Below, one piece after another: positions 1 through 5,675 of a stretch of 8,861 bases of DNA. The first letter of the stretch is position 1. Every line of letters begins with the position of its first letter. Location: NCBI GenBank assembly GCA_900756875.1, contig CAAELW010000122.1, forward strand, positions 1 to 8,861, in the 5' to 3' direction. A program made the translations under genes and the position numbers. The notes beneath the pieces were generated by a model that saw only the letters and a program-made list of their open reading frames with translations, was not told the DNA's origin and ran no database searches. This stretch comes from Pasteurellaceae bacterium. Lineage in GTDB: Bacteria; Pseudomonadota; Gammaproteobacteria; Enterobacterales; Pasteurellaceae.

Positions 1-1
1 A

Positions 2-10
2 AAGTGCGGT
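2..10 (+). repeat. DNA uptake signal sequence (USS), forward
   Basis: This is an exact copy of the 9-base Haemophilus-type uptake signal AAGTGCGGT. It is preceded by A and followed by TTAAAAT and, further on, a T-rich stretch, roughly as in the extended USS consensus with its downstream AT-rich blocks. Such signals are bound during natural transformation in Pasteurellaceae. This copy has no inverted partner within the window, but one could lie upstream of base 1. Confidence 0.9.
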
Positions 11-11
11 T

Positions 12-29
12 AAAATCTGCAGATTTTTT
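12..29. other. Palindrome with T run next to the USS
   Basis: AAAATCTGCAGATTTT (12-27) is a perfect 16-base palindrome, and the T run continues to 29. It could fold as a 6-bp stem with a TGCA loop, but only two pairs are G-C. It would therefore be a weak terminator for whatever lies upstream, which by analogy with E. coli would be rplA. The AT-rich arms also match the flanking part of the extended uptake signal, which may be explanation enough. Confidence 0.35.
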
Positions 30-40
30 CTACAATAGAC

Positions 41-69
41 TTTACAAGAGCGAGATTAATCACTATAAT
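41..69 (+). promoter_or_regulatory. Sigma70 promoter of the rplJ-rplL-rpoB-rpoC operon
   Basis: The -35 box TTTACA (41-46, one mismatch to TTGACA) and the perfect -10 box TATAAT (64-69) are separated by the optimal 17 bases. Transcription would start near 76-77, placing about 230 bases of leader before rplJ. The stretch after the -10 box (CTCGCTCC, 70-77) is GC-rich compared with its surroundings. In ribosomal operons such a discriminator is linked to stringent control by ppGpp; that link is inference here. The position matches the E. coli L10 promoter, between rplKA and rplJ. A 12-base AT-rich palindrome core lies just upstream. Confidence 0.85.
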
Positions 70-76
70 CTCGCTC
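48..76. repeat. 11-bp perfect inverted repeat overlapping the promoter
   Basis: GAGCGAGATTA (48-58) and TAATCTCGCTC (66-76) are exact reverse complements separated by 7 bases. The left arm fills the promoter spacer. The right arm covers most of the -10 box and the discriminator. As RNA it would be a strong hairpin in any transcript reading in from upstream, but no T run follows on either strand, so it is not a standard intrinsic terminator. As DNA it has the shape of an operator. Which role it plays, if any, cannot be told from sequence. Confidence 0.75.
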
Positions 77-81
77 CTAAA

Positions 82-96
82 TTACGCTTAGCGTAA
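82..96 (+). other. Small hairpin near the predicted 5' end of the mRNA
   Basis: TTACGC (82-87) pairs with GCGTAA (91-96) around a TTA loop. Flanking AAAT (79-82 region) and ATTT (98-101) could extend it with a bulge. With the start site expected near 76-77, this would sit within the first 20 bases of the transcript, where a stem can protect the 5' end from decay. That role is inferred. Confidence 0.5.
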
Positions 97-107
97 AATT
101 TCTGGTT

Positions 108-256
108 GGTGCTTGACCTATTCAAGCCCCGTCCAAGACCGTAGGGAATGGTTAGCAATAATCGTCTTAATAATCCTACGTAGATGGTGAACAGAATAAG
201 AATATTTCTTGCTTCTGGGCACCGAAGTCGTCCTAGTCTGAAAGATAACTCTTTCG
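108..256 (+). ncRNA. Ribosomal protein L10 leader (autoregulatory mRNA structure)
   Basis: This 5' leader of rplJ closely resembles the E. coli L10 leader as I recall it, and the L10-(L12)4 complex would bind it to repress translation of rplJ and rplL. The visible stems, in order, are as follows. GCTTGA/TCAAGC (111-116/122-127) is a hairpin. CCGTC (129-133) pairs with GATGG (183-187), and CGTAGG (140-145) pairs with CCTACG (175-180). The asymmetric internal loop between these two helices (CAAGAC, 134-139, opposite TA, 181-182) is the kink-turn-like L10 site. CAGAA/TTCTG encloses AAGAA/TTCTT (192-217). GAAAGA/TCTTTC (240-245/250-255) closes a TAAC loop. GGTGC (108-112) could alternatively pair with GCACC (219-223), which would compete with the first hairpin. 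The outer boundaries are approximate. Confidence 0.88.
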
Positions 257-270
257 ATGAGGTAAATTAA

Positions 271-286
271 TTCCGAGAAATCGGAG
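271..286 (+). promoter_or_regulatory. GNRA-loop hairpin just upstream of the rplJ ribosome binding site
   Basis: TTCCGA (271-276) and TCGGAG (281-286) form a 6-bp stem, with one T-G wobble at the base, closed by a GAAA tetraloop. The rplJ Shine-Dalgarno sequence AGGAG begins 8 bases downstream at 294. The stem may help to present or occlude the ribosome binding site in the L10 feedback loop. This is inferred from position only. Confidence 0.55.
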
Positions 287-308
287 TGTATTCAGGAGCT
301 AAAAGCCA

Positions 309-800
309 ATGGCATTAAATCTTCAAGACAAACAAGCAATTGTTGCTGAAGTAAATGAAGCAGCCAAAGGTGCACTTTCAGCAGTAATCGCGGATTCTCG
401 CGGTGTAACTGTTGATAAAATGACTGAATTACGTAAAGCAGCTCGTGAAGCTGGTGTAACAATGCGCGTTGTTCGTAATACTTTATTACGTCGTGCGGTT
501 GAAGGCACTGATTTCGAATGCTTACAAGATACGTTTGTAGGTCCAACACTTATCGCATTCTCTAATGAACACCCAGGTGCAGCAGCACGTTTGTTCAAAG
601 ATTTTGCTAAAGCAAACGATAAGTTTGAAATTAAAGGTGCAGCCTTTGAAGGTAAGATCCAAGATGTTGAATTCTTAGCAACATTACCAACTTACGAAGA
701 AGCAATTGCACGTTTAATGGGCACAATGAAAGAAGCTGCGGCAGGCAAACTTGTTCGCACTTTTGCGGCATTACGCGACAAATTACAAGAAGCAGCTTAA
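309..800 (+). CDS. rplJ: 50S ribosomal protein L10
   Basis: L10 forms the base of the ribosomal stalk. Its N-terminal domain binds 23S rRNA near the GTPase-associated centre, and its C-terminal helix carries L7/L12 dimers. The protein is 163 residues, close to the 165 of E. coli. It begins [15 protein letters not shown] and contains the conserved stretch around [19 protein letters not shown] (about residues 78-96). It ends in a long Ala-rich helix (about 135-163, [19 protein letters not shown]) that serves as the L12 docking site. The start is ATG at 309, with AGGAG at 294-298, ten bases upstream. It is the first gene of the operon. Its translation is expected to be repressed by its own L10-L12 complex through the leader, and repression extends to rplL by coupling. 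Nothing looks damaged. Confidence 0.98.
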   Translation: MALNLQDKQAIVAEVNEAAKGALSAVIADSRGVTVDKMTELRKAAREAGVTMRVVRNTLLRRAVEGTDFECLQDTFVGPTLIAFSNEHPGAAARLFKDFAKANDKFEIKGAAFEGKIQDVEFLATLPTYEEAIARLMGTMKEAAAGKLVRTFAALRDKLQEAA

Positions 801-854
801 TCATTAAGCGTTTCTTACTTCATTTAACTTTATTAATTTTAGGAATTGATTGTT

Positions 855-1226
855 ATGTCATTAACTAACGAACAAATCATTGAAGCGATTGCTTCTAAAT
901 CTGTAACTGAAATCGTTGAATTAATCGCAGCGATGGAAGAAAAATTCGGCGTTTCTGCAGCAGCAGTAGCAGCAGCTCCAGCAGCTGGCGGCGCAGCAGC
1001 AGCGGCAGAAGAAAAGACTGAATTCGACGTAGTTCTTGCTGAAGCTGGTGCTAACAAAGTAGCAGTTATCAAAGCAGTACGTGGTGCAACTGGCTTAGGC
1101 TTAAAAGAAGCTAAAGACTTAGTTGAATCTGCTCCAGCTAACTTAAAAGAAGGCATTTCTAAAGAAGAAGCTGAAGCACTTAAGAAAGAATTAGAAGAAG
1201 CTGGTGCAAAAGTAGAAATCAAATAA
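855..1226 (+). CDS. rplL: 50S ribosomal protein L7/L12
   Basis: This is the multi-copy stalk protein that recruits translation factors and stimulates their GTPase activity. Its N-terminal domain dimerises and binds L10 (residues 1 to about 32). A flexible Ala/Gly/Pro-rich hinge follows (about 33-53). The globular C-terminal domain (about 54-123) contains the factor-contacting segment [20 protein letters not shown]. The start is taken as ATG 855, giving 123 residues beginning [12 protein letters not shown], which is the family length and start. A TTG at 846 in the same frame would add only three residues and lies too close to the AGGA at 841-844. The hinge is encoded largely by GCA/GCT codons, giving a repetitive DNA tract. 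L12 is needed in about four copies per L10, so strong translation from this site is expected. Confidence 0.98.
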   Translation: MSLTNEQIIEAIASKSVTEIVELIAAMEEKFGVSAAAVAAAPAAGGAAAAAEEKTEFDVVLAEAGANKVAVIKAVRGATGLGLKEAKDLVESAPANLKEGISKEEAEALKKELEEAGAKVEIK

Positions 1227-1260
1227 TTTTTGATTCTCTTATGTCCTGTTTCTCAGGCTT

Positions 1261-1290
1261 AATGGCTGGTGGTTTACCATCAGCCATTTT
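1261..1290 (+). terminator. Attenuator-like hairpin between rplL and rpoB
   Basis: AATGGCTGGTGG (1261-1272) pairs with CCATCAGCCATT (1277-1288) around a TTTA loop. The stem is 12 bp with one G-T wobble, and the T run covers 1287-1290. It begins 34 bases after the rplL stop. As I recall, the E. coli operon carries a similar hairpin at the same place, starting with the same CTTAATGGCTGGTG, where it terminates most but not all transcripts. The short T run, broken by G at 1291, is consistent with partial termination. This would set the ratio of ribosomal proteins to RNA polymerase subunits. Confidence 0.8.
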
Positions 1291-1313
1291 GTGCTATCAA
1301 AAACAGCACAAAA
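1287..1313 (+). other. Second spacer hairpin overlapping the attenuator
   Basis: TTTTGTGCT (1287-1295) and AGCACAAAA (1305-1313) are exact reverse complements with a 9-base loop. The left arm contains the T run of the preceding attenuator and its last two stem bases, so the two cannot both be fully formed at their junction. It could act as a stabilising or processing stem in transcripts that read through. Confidence 0.5.
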
Positions 1314-1349
1314 AACAGATGGGCATTTTCCGTTTAATGGTATCTGTTT
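1313..1349 (+). other. Third spacer stem, possible RNA processing site
   Basis: AAACAGAT (1313-1320) is complementary to ATCTGTTT (1342-1349) across a 21-base loop. In E. coli, RNase III cuts the transcript in this same rplL-rpoB spacer. This stem and the next are the candidates for an equivalent site here, though neither alone is as long as a typical RNase III substrate. Confidence 0.4.
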
Positions 1350-1351
1350 CC

Positions 1352-1382
1352 ACTTAAATTAATCAGACGTTTTAATTTAAGT
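1352..1382 (+). other. 11-bp AT-rich inverted repeat in the rplL-rpoB spacer
   Basis: ACTTAAATTAA (1352-1362) and TTAATTTAAGT (1372-1382) are perfect reverse complements with a 9-base loop. Together with the stem at 1313-1349, only two bases away, they could stack into a longer double-stranded region. Function unknown; RNA processing is the most likely guess from the operon context. Confidence 0.5.
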
Positions 1383-1406
1383 AGCCCACTACAGAAGTAA
1401 GGTTCA

Positions 1407-1415
1407 GAGTGCGGT
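1407..1415 (+). repeat. Degenerate uptake signal (8 of 9), forward
   Basis: GAGTGCGGT differs from AAGTGCGGT at the first base only. It faces the exact reverse-orientation copy at 1466-1474. The arms AGTGCGGT (1408-1415) and ACCGCACT (1466-1473) are fully complementary across 50 bases. Confidence 0.7.
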
Positions 1416-1450
1416 ATCCGAAACGGCGTCAATCTCCGATATAAATAAAA

Positions 1451-1479
1451 GCGTCAATCAATTTGACCGCACTTTTTTT
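1451..1479 (+). terminator. Terminator-like hairpin with seven T's ahead of rpoB
   Basis: GCGTCAA (1451-1457) can pair with TTGAC (1463-1467) and, past one bulged C, GC (1469-1470). This closes a TCAAT loop and is followed almost at once by T x7 (1473-1479). Alternatively the uptake-signal arms 1408-1415 and 1466-1473 pair and put the T run directly at the stem end. Either form resembles an intrinsic terminator 44 bases before the rpoB start. Since rpoB must be expressed, it could only be partial or conditional. No promoter is evident between it and rpoB. Confidence 0.45.
1466..1474 (-). repeat. Uptake signal sequence, reverse
   Basis: ACCGCACTT is the exact reverse complement of the AAGTGCGGT uptake signal. 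It is followed by TTTTT and preceded by an AT-rich stretch. It pairs with the degenerate forward copy at 1407-1415 as an inverted set, an arrangement often seen at terminators in Haemophilus genomes. Confidence 0.88.
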
Positions 1480-1522
1480 ATATCAACTCGGTCTCACTAA
1501 AATTTACAGAGGAAAACCAATA

Positions 1523-4500
1523 ATGGGTTACTCCTATACTGAGAAAAAACGAATTCGTAAAGACTTCGGCAAACGTCCGCAAGTTTTAAATGTACCTTAT
1601 TTATTAACCATCCAATTAGATTCTTTTGATAAATTCATTCAAAAAGATCCTGAAGGTCAACAAGGCTTAGAAGCTGCATTCCGTTCTGTTTTCCCAATCG
1701 TAAGCAATAACGGTTATACAGAATTACAATATGTTGATTACCGTTTAGAAGAGCCTGAATTTGATGTACGTGAATGTCAAATTCGTGGTTCAACTTATGC
1801 AGCAGGTTTACGCGTCAAATTACGCTTAGTTAGCTACGATAAAGAATCTTCATCACGCGCAGTCAAAGACATTAAAGAAAGCGAAGTATATATGGGTGAA
1901 ATCCCATTAATGACTGACAACGGTACTTTTGTTATCAATGGTACTGAGCGTGTTATCGTTTCACAATTACACCGTAGCCCGGGCGTATTCTTTGATTCTG
2001 ACAAAGGTAAAACACACTCTTCAGGTAAAGTGCTTTATAACGCACGCATTATCCCTTACCGTGGTTCTTGGTTAGATTTCGAATTTGATCCAAAAGATAA
2101 CTTATATGCGCGTATTGACCGTCGTCGTAAATTACCGGCAACCATTATTTTACGTGCGTTAGGTTACACCGTTGAAGAAATCTTAAACTTATTCTTCGAC
2201 AAAGTAACTTTCGAAATCGCTGGCAATAAATTATTAATGACATTAGTACCAGAACGTTTACGTGGTGAAACGGCGACATTTGATATTGAAGCAAATGGCA
2301 AAGTATATGTAGAACGCGGTCGTCGCATCACTGCTCGTCACATCAAAGCATTAGAAAAAGATAATGTGACACAAGTTGAAGTGCCAACTGAATATATTGC
2401 AGGTAAAGTTGCAGCGAAAGATTATGTTGATCTTGAATCAGGTGAAATCATTTGCCCAGCAAATGGTGAGATTTCTTTAGAAGTGTTAGCGAAATTATCG
2501 CAAGCAGGCTATAAAGTGATCGAAACATTATTCACCAATGACTTAGATTACGGTCCATATATTTCTGAGACATTACGTGTTGATCCAACTTACGATCGTG
2601 TAAGTGCATTATATGAAATCTATCGTATGATGCGTCCAGGTGAACCACCTACACCAGAATCTTCAGAAGCGTTATTCAATAACTTATTCTTCTCTGCAGA
2701 ACGTTATGATTTATCTGCAGTAGGTCGTATGAAGTTTAATCGCTCGTTAGGTATTCCTGAAGGCGAGGGTACGGGTATTTTAAGTAACGAAGATATTATT
2801 CGTGTGATGAAAAAACTCATCGACATCCGTAATGGTCGTGGTGAAGTGGATGATATCGACCACTTGGGTAACCGTCGTATTCGTTCTGTGGGTGAAATGG
2901 CAGAAAACCAATTCCGTATTGGTTTAGTTCGTGTAGAAAGAGCAGTTAAAGAGCGTTTATCTTTAGGCGATTTAGATGCGATCACGCCACAAGACTTAAT
3001 TAATCCAAAACCAATTTCTGCTGCAGTGAAAGAATTCTTTGGTTCTTCACAACTTTCGCAATTCATGGACCAAAACAACCCATTATCAGAAGTGACACAC
3101 AAACGTCGTATTTCTGCATTAGGTCCAGGTGGTTTAACGCGTGAGCGCGCCGGCTTTGAGGTGCGTGACGTACATAACACCCACTATGGTCGTTTATGTC
3201 CAATCGAAACCCCTGAAGGTCCAAACATCGGTTTGATCAACTCACTTTCTGCGTTTGCTCGTACGAACGATTACGGTTTCTTAGAAACCCCATATCGTAA
3301 AGTGGTTGATGGTCAAGTAACCGAAGAAATCGAATATTTATCTGCAATTGATGAAGCAAACTACATCATTGCACAGGCGAACTCAAACCTTGATGAGAAC
3401 AATCGCTTTACAGATGCATTCGTTACTGCGCGTGGTGAACGTGGTGAATCTGGTCTTTATAAACCAGAAGAAATTCACTATATGGACGTTTCAACTCAAC
3501 AAGTCGTATCTGTGGCTGCAGCGTTAATTCCATTCTTAGAGCATGACGATGCGAACCGTGCCTTAATGGGGGCGAACATGCAACGTCAAGCGGTTCCTAC
3601 TTTACGTGCTGATAAGCCGTTAGTGGGTACAGGTATGGAAAAACCAATCGCACTAGACTCAGGTGTGGCGGTTGTAGCGAAACGTGGTGGTACAGTTCAA
3701 TACGTTGATGCTTCTCGTATCGTTATCAAAGTAAATGAAGACGAAACCGTAGCAGGCGAAGCGGGTATCGATATTTATAACTTAATTAAATACACCCGTT
3801 CTAACCAAAATACCTGTATCAACCAAATTCCTTGTGTGAATTTAGGCGATCCAATTAACCGTGGTGAAGTCTTAGCAGATGGTCCTTCAACAGACTTAGG
3901 TGAATTAGCATTAGGTCAAAATATCCGTGTGGCGTTCATGCCTTGGAACGGTTATAACTTCGAAGACTCAATGTTAGTTTCTGAGCGTGTAGTACAACAA
4001 GATCGCTTTACAACAATCCACATTCAAGAATTATCTTGTGTGGCGCGTGATACTAAATTAGGTTCTGAAGAAATTACTGCGGATATTCCAAACGTAGGTG
4101 AATCTGCATTAAGCAAATTGGATGAATCAGGTATCGTTTATGTGGGTGCTGAAGTGAAAGGTGGTGACATCTTAGTCGGTAAAGTCACCCCTAAAGGCGA
4201 AACGCAATTAACACCAGAAGAAAAATTGTTACGTGCAATCTTCGGTGAAAAAGCATCTGATGTGAAAGACTCTTCATTACGTGTACCAAACAGCGTAAGT
4301 GGTACTGTAATCGACGTTCAAGTCTTCACCCGTGATGGCGTAGAAAAAGACAAACGTGCATTAGAAATTGAAGAAATGCAGTTAAAACAAGCGAAAAAAG
4401 ACCTTTCTGACGAATTAGAAATCTTAGAAGCTGGCTTGTTTGCTCGTGTACGTAATGTACTTATCGCTGGCGGTATTGATGCGGCTCAATTAGATAAAAT

Positions 4501-5551
4501 GGATCGCACCAAATGGTTAGAACAAACCATTTCAGATGAAGAAAAACAAAACCAATTAGAACAGCTTGCTGAGCAATATGAAGAATTACGTAAAGAGTTT
4601 GAACACAAACTTGAAGTAAAACGTAAGAAAATCATTAAAGGCGATGACCTTGCACCAGGCGTGTTAAAAGTGGTTAAAGTTTACCTTGCGGTGAAACGTC
4701 ACATCCAACCGGGTGATAAAATGGCGGGTCGTCACGGTAACAAAGGTGTTATCTCAAAAATCAACCCTGTGGAAGATATGCCATATGATGAAAACGGTCA
4801 ACCAGTTGAAATCGTATTGAACCCGCTGGGCGTACCTTCTCGTATGAACATCGGTCAGATCTTAGAAACCCACTTAGGCTTAGCGGCGAAAGGTATCGGT
4901 GATCAAATCAATGCGATGATCAAACAAAAACAAGATGTTGAGAAACTTCGTGGCTATATGCAAAAAGCATACGATTTAGGTCATGGCGCACAAAAAGTTG
5001 ATTTAAGCACCTTTAGCGATGACGAAATCATGCGTTTAGCAGAAAACCTACGTAAAGGTTTACCAGTAGCAACACCAGTATTTGATGGTGCGGATGAGCA
5101 AGAAATCAAAGAAATGTTGAAACTTGGTGGCTTACCAACTTCAGGTCAGATCACGTTATATGATGGCCGTACTGGTGAGAAATTCGAACGTCCAGTAACC
5201 GTAGGTTATATGTACATGCTCAAATTGAACCACTTAGTTGATGACAAAATGCATGCTCGTTCAACTGGTTCTTATAGTCTTGTTACTCAACAACCACTTG
5301 GTGGTAAAGCACAATTCGGTGGTCAACGTTTCGGTGAGATGGAGGTATGGGCACTTGAAGCATATGGTGCTGCTTACACCTTACAAGAAATGTTAACTGT
5401 GAAATCCGATGACGTGAACGGCCGTACGAAGATGTATAAAAACATCGTTGGTGGCAACCAACAAATGGATCCGGGTACACCGGAATCTTTCAACGTAATT
5501 ATGAAAGAAATCCGTTCACTTGGTTTGAATATCGAGTTAGACGAAGAGTAA
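1523..5551 (+). CDS. rpoB: DNA-directed RNA polymerase subunit beta
   Basis: This is the catalytic beta subunit of RNA polymerase, assembling with alpha2, beta', omega and sigma. It has 1342 residues, the same length as in E. coli. The start is ATG 1523 ([17 protein letters not shown]), with AGAGGA at 1508-1513. A TTG at 1463 in the same frame is rejected because it lies inside the uptake-signal terminator region. Order along the protein: protrusion and lobe (about 30-510) with the gammaproteobacterial lobe insert at about 225-343; rifampicin-pocket segment 507-533; the FEDS acidic pair E814/D815; the flap (about 830-1055) with an insert containing a charged coiled coil (about 945-1045); active-site lysines K1066 and K1074 in [12 protein letters not shown]; and a C-terminal clamp/anchor ending NIELDEE. 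One extra residue before position 814 and one missing near 1160 relative to E. coli cancel out. It is co-transcribed with rplJL and rpoC. Confidence 0.99.
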   Translation: MGYSYTEKKRIRKDFGKRPQVLNVPYLLTIQLDSFDKFIQKDPEGQQGLEAAFRSVFPIVSNNGYTELQYVDYRLEEPEFDVRECQIRGSTYAAGLRVKLRLVSYDKESSSRAVKDIKESEVYMGEIPLMTDNGTFVINGTERVIVSQLHRSPGVFFDSDKGKTHSSGKVLYNARIIPYRGSWLDFEFDPKDNLYARIDRRRKLPATIILRALGYTVEEILNLFFDKVTFEIAGNKLLMTLVPERLRGETATFDIEANGKVYVERGRRITARHIKALEKDNVTQVEVPTEYIAGKVAAKDYVDLESGEIICPANGEISLEVLAKLSQAGYKVIETLFTNDLDYGPYISETLRVDPTYDRVSALYEIYRMMRPGEPPTPESSEALFNNLFFSAERYDLSAVGRMKFNRSLGIPEGEGTGILSNEDIIRVMKKLIDIRNGRGEVDDIDHLGNRRIRSVGEMAENQFRIGLVRVERAVKERLSLGDLDAITPQDLINPKPISAAVKEFFGSSQLSQFMDQNNPLSEVTHKRRISALGPGGLTRERAGFEVRDVHNTHYGRLCPIETPEGPNIGLINSLSAFARTNDYGFLETPYRKVVDGQVTEEIEYLSAIDEANYIIAQANSNLDENNRFTDAFVTARGERGESGLYKPEEIHYMDVSTQQVVSVAAALIPFLEHDDANRALMGANMQRQAVPTLRADKPLVGTGMEKPIALDSGVAVVAKRGGTVQYVDASRIVIKVNEDETVAGEAGIDIYNLIKYTRSNQNTCINQIPCVNLGDPINRGEVLADGPSTDLGELALGQNIRVAFMPWNGYNFEDSMLVSERVVQQDRFTTIHIQELSCVARDTKLGSEEITADIPNVGESALSKLDESGIVYVGAEVKGGDILVGKVTPKGETQLTPEEKLLRAIFGEKASDVKDSSLRVPNSVSGTVIDVQVFTRDGVEKDKRALEIEEMQLKQAKKDLSDELEILEAGLFARVRNVLIAGGIDAAQLDKMDRTKWLEQTISDEEKQNQLEQLAEQYEELRKEFEHKLEVKRKKIIKGDDLAPGVLKVVKVYLAVKRHIQPGDKMAGRHGNKGVISKINPVEDMPYDENGQPVEIVLNPLGVPSRMNIGQILETHLGLAAKGIGDQINAMIKQKQDVEKLRGYMQKAYDLGHGAQKVDLSTFSDDEIMRLAENLRKGLPVATPVFDGADEQEIKEMLKLGGLPTSGQITLYDGRTGEKFERPVTVGYMYMLKLNHLVDDKMHARSTGSYSLVTQQPLGGKAQFGGQRFGEMEVWALEAYGAAYTLQEMLTVKSDDVNGRTKMYKNIVGGNQQMDPGTPESFNVIMKEIRSLGLNIELDEE

Positions 5552-5564
5552 TCGACAAACCGGT

Positions 5565-5586
5565 CTTCCCCTGTTCGCAGGGGAAG
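5565..5586 (+). other. Perfect 9-bp hairpin with TTCG loop after rpoB
   Basis: CTTCCCCTG (5565-5573) and CAGGGGAAG (5578-5586) form a perfect GC-rich stem around TTCG, starting 13 bases after the rpoB stop. The loop is closed by G-C rather than the extra-stable C-G. No T run follows (the next bases are CAAAAGG), so it is unlikely to terminate. It more likely blocks 3' exonucleases or marks a processing point between the rpoB and rpoC messages. That role is inferred. Confidence 0.7.
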
Positions 5587-5605
5587 CAAAAGGAAGAAAT
5601 CGCCG

Positions 5606-5644
5606 AAGTGCGGTTAAAAAAACAAAATATTTTTGACCGCACTT
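5606..5644. repeat. Inverted pair of uptake signals forming a 15-bp stem
   Basis: An exact AAGTGCGGT (5606-5614) faces an exact ACCGCACTT (5636-5644). With the flanking bases, AAGTGCGGTTAAAAA (5606-5620) pairs with TTTTTGACCGCACTT (5630-5644) through 15 positions with one T-G wobble, leaving a 9-base loop. This is the standard double-USS arrangement that often serves as an intrinsic terminator at gene ends. Here it lies between two essential co-transcribed genes and is followed by only TTTG (5643-5646), so efficient termination is unlikely. It ends 31 bases before the rpoC start. Confidence 0.92.
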
Positions 5645-5675
5645 TGAAACCCTTAACTCCGACAGGAGACTATTT

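Noticed and set aside
257..265. Minimal open frame ATG-AGG-TAA in the rplJ leader
   Set aside because: It encodes only Met-Arg, has no clear ribosome binding site, and lies in leader sequence that looks conserved for RNA structure. Nothing supports translation.
323..598. Minus-strand open frame inside rplJ, with similar ones inside rplL, rpoB and rpoC
   Set aside because: These are shadows of strongly conserved plus-strand genes. They have no ribosome binding sites, no recognisable protein and low-complexity Ser/Leu/His-rich translations.
846..854. Upstream TTG start for rplL
   Set aside because: It would sit one base after the AGGA ribosome binding site, too close to be used. ATG 855 gives the standard 123-residue protein.
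1463..1522. Upstream TTG start that would add 20 residues to RpoB
   Set aside because: The added residues are coded by the uptake signal and T run, and there is no Shine-Dalgarno sequence before TTG. The ATG at 1523 has AGAGGA nine bases upstream and gives the family's conserved N terminus.
3585..3593. Near match to the alternative Pasteurellaceae uptake signal ACAAGCGGT inside rpoB
   Set aside because: One mismatch, a single copy, and inside conserved coding sequence (Gln-Ala-Val). The exact AAGTGCGGT copies show which type this genome uses.
5633..5661. Possible rpoC promoter with -35 TTGACC in the reverse uptake signal
   Set aside because: No -10-like hexamer occurs 16-18 bases downstream, and every reverse uptake signal preceded by TT gives TTGACC by default.
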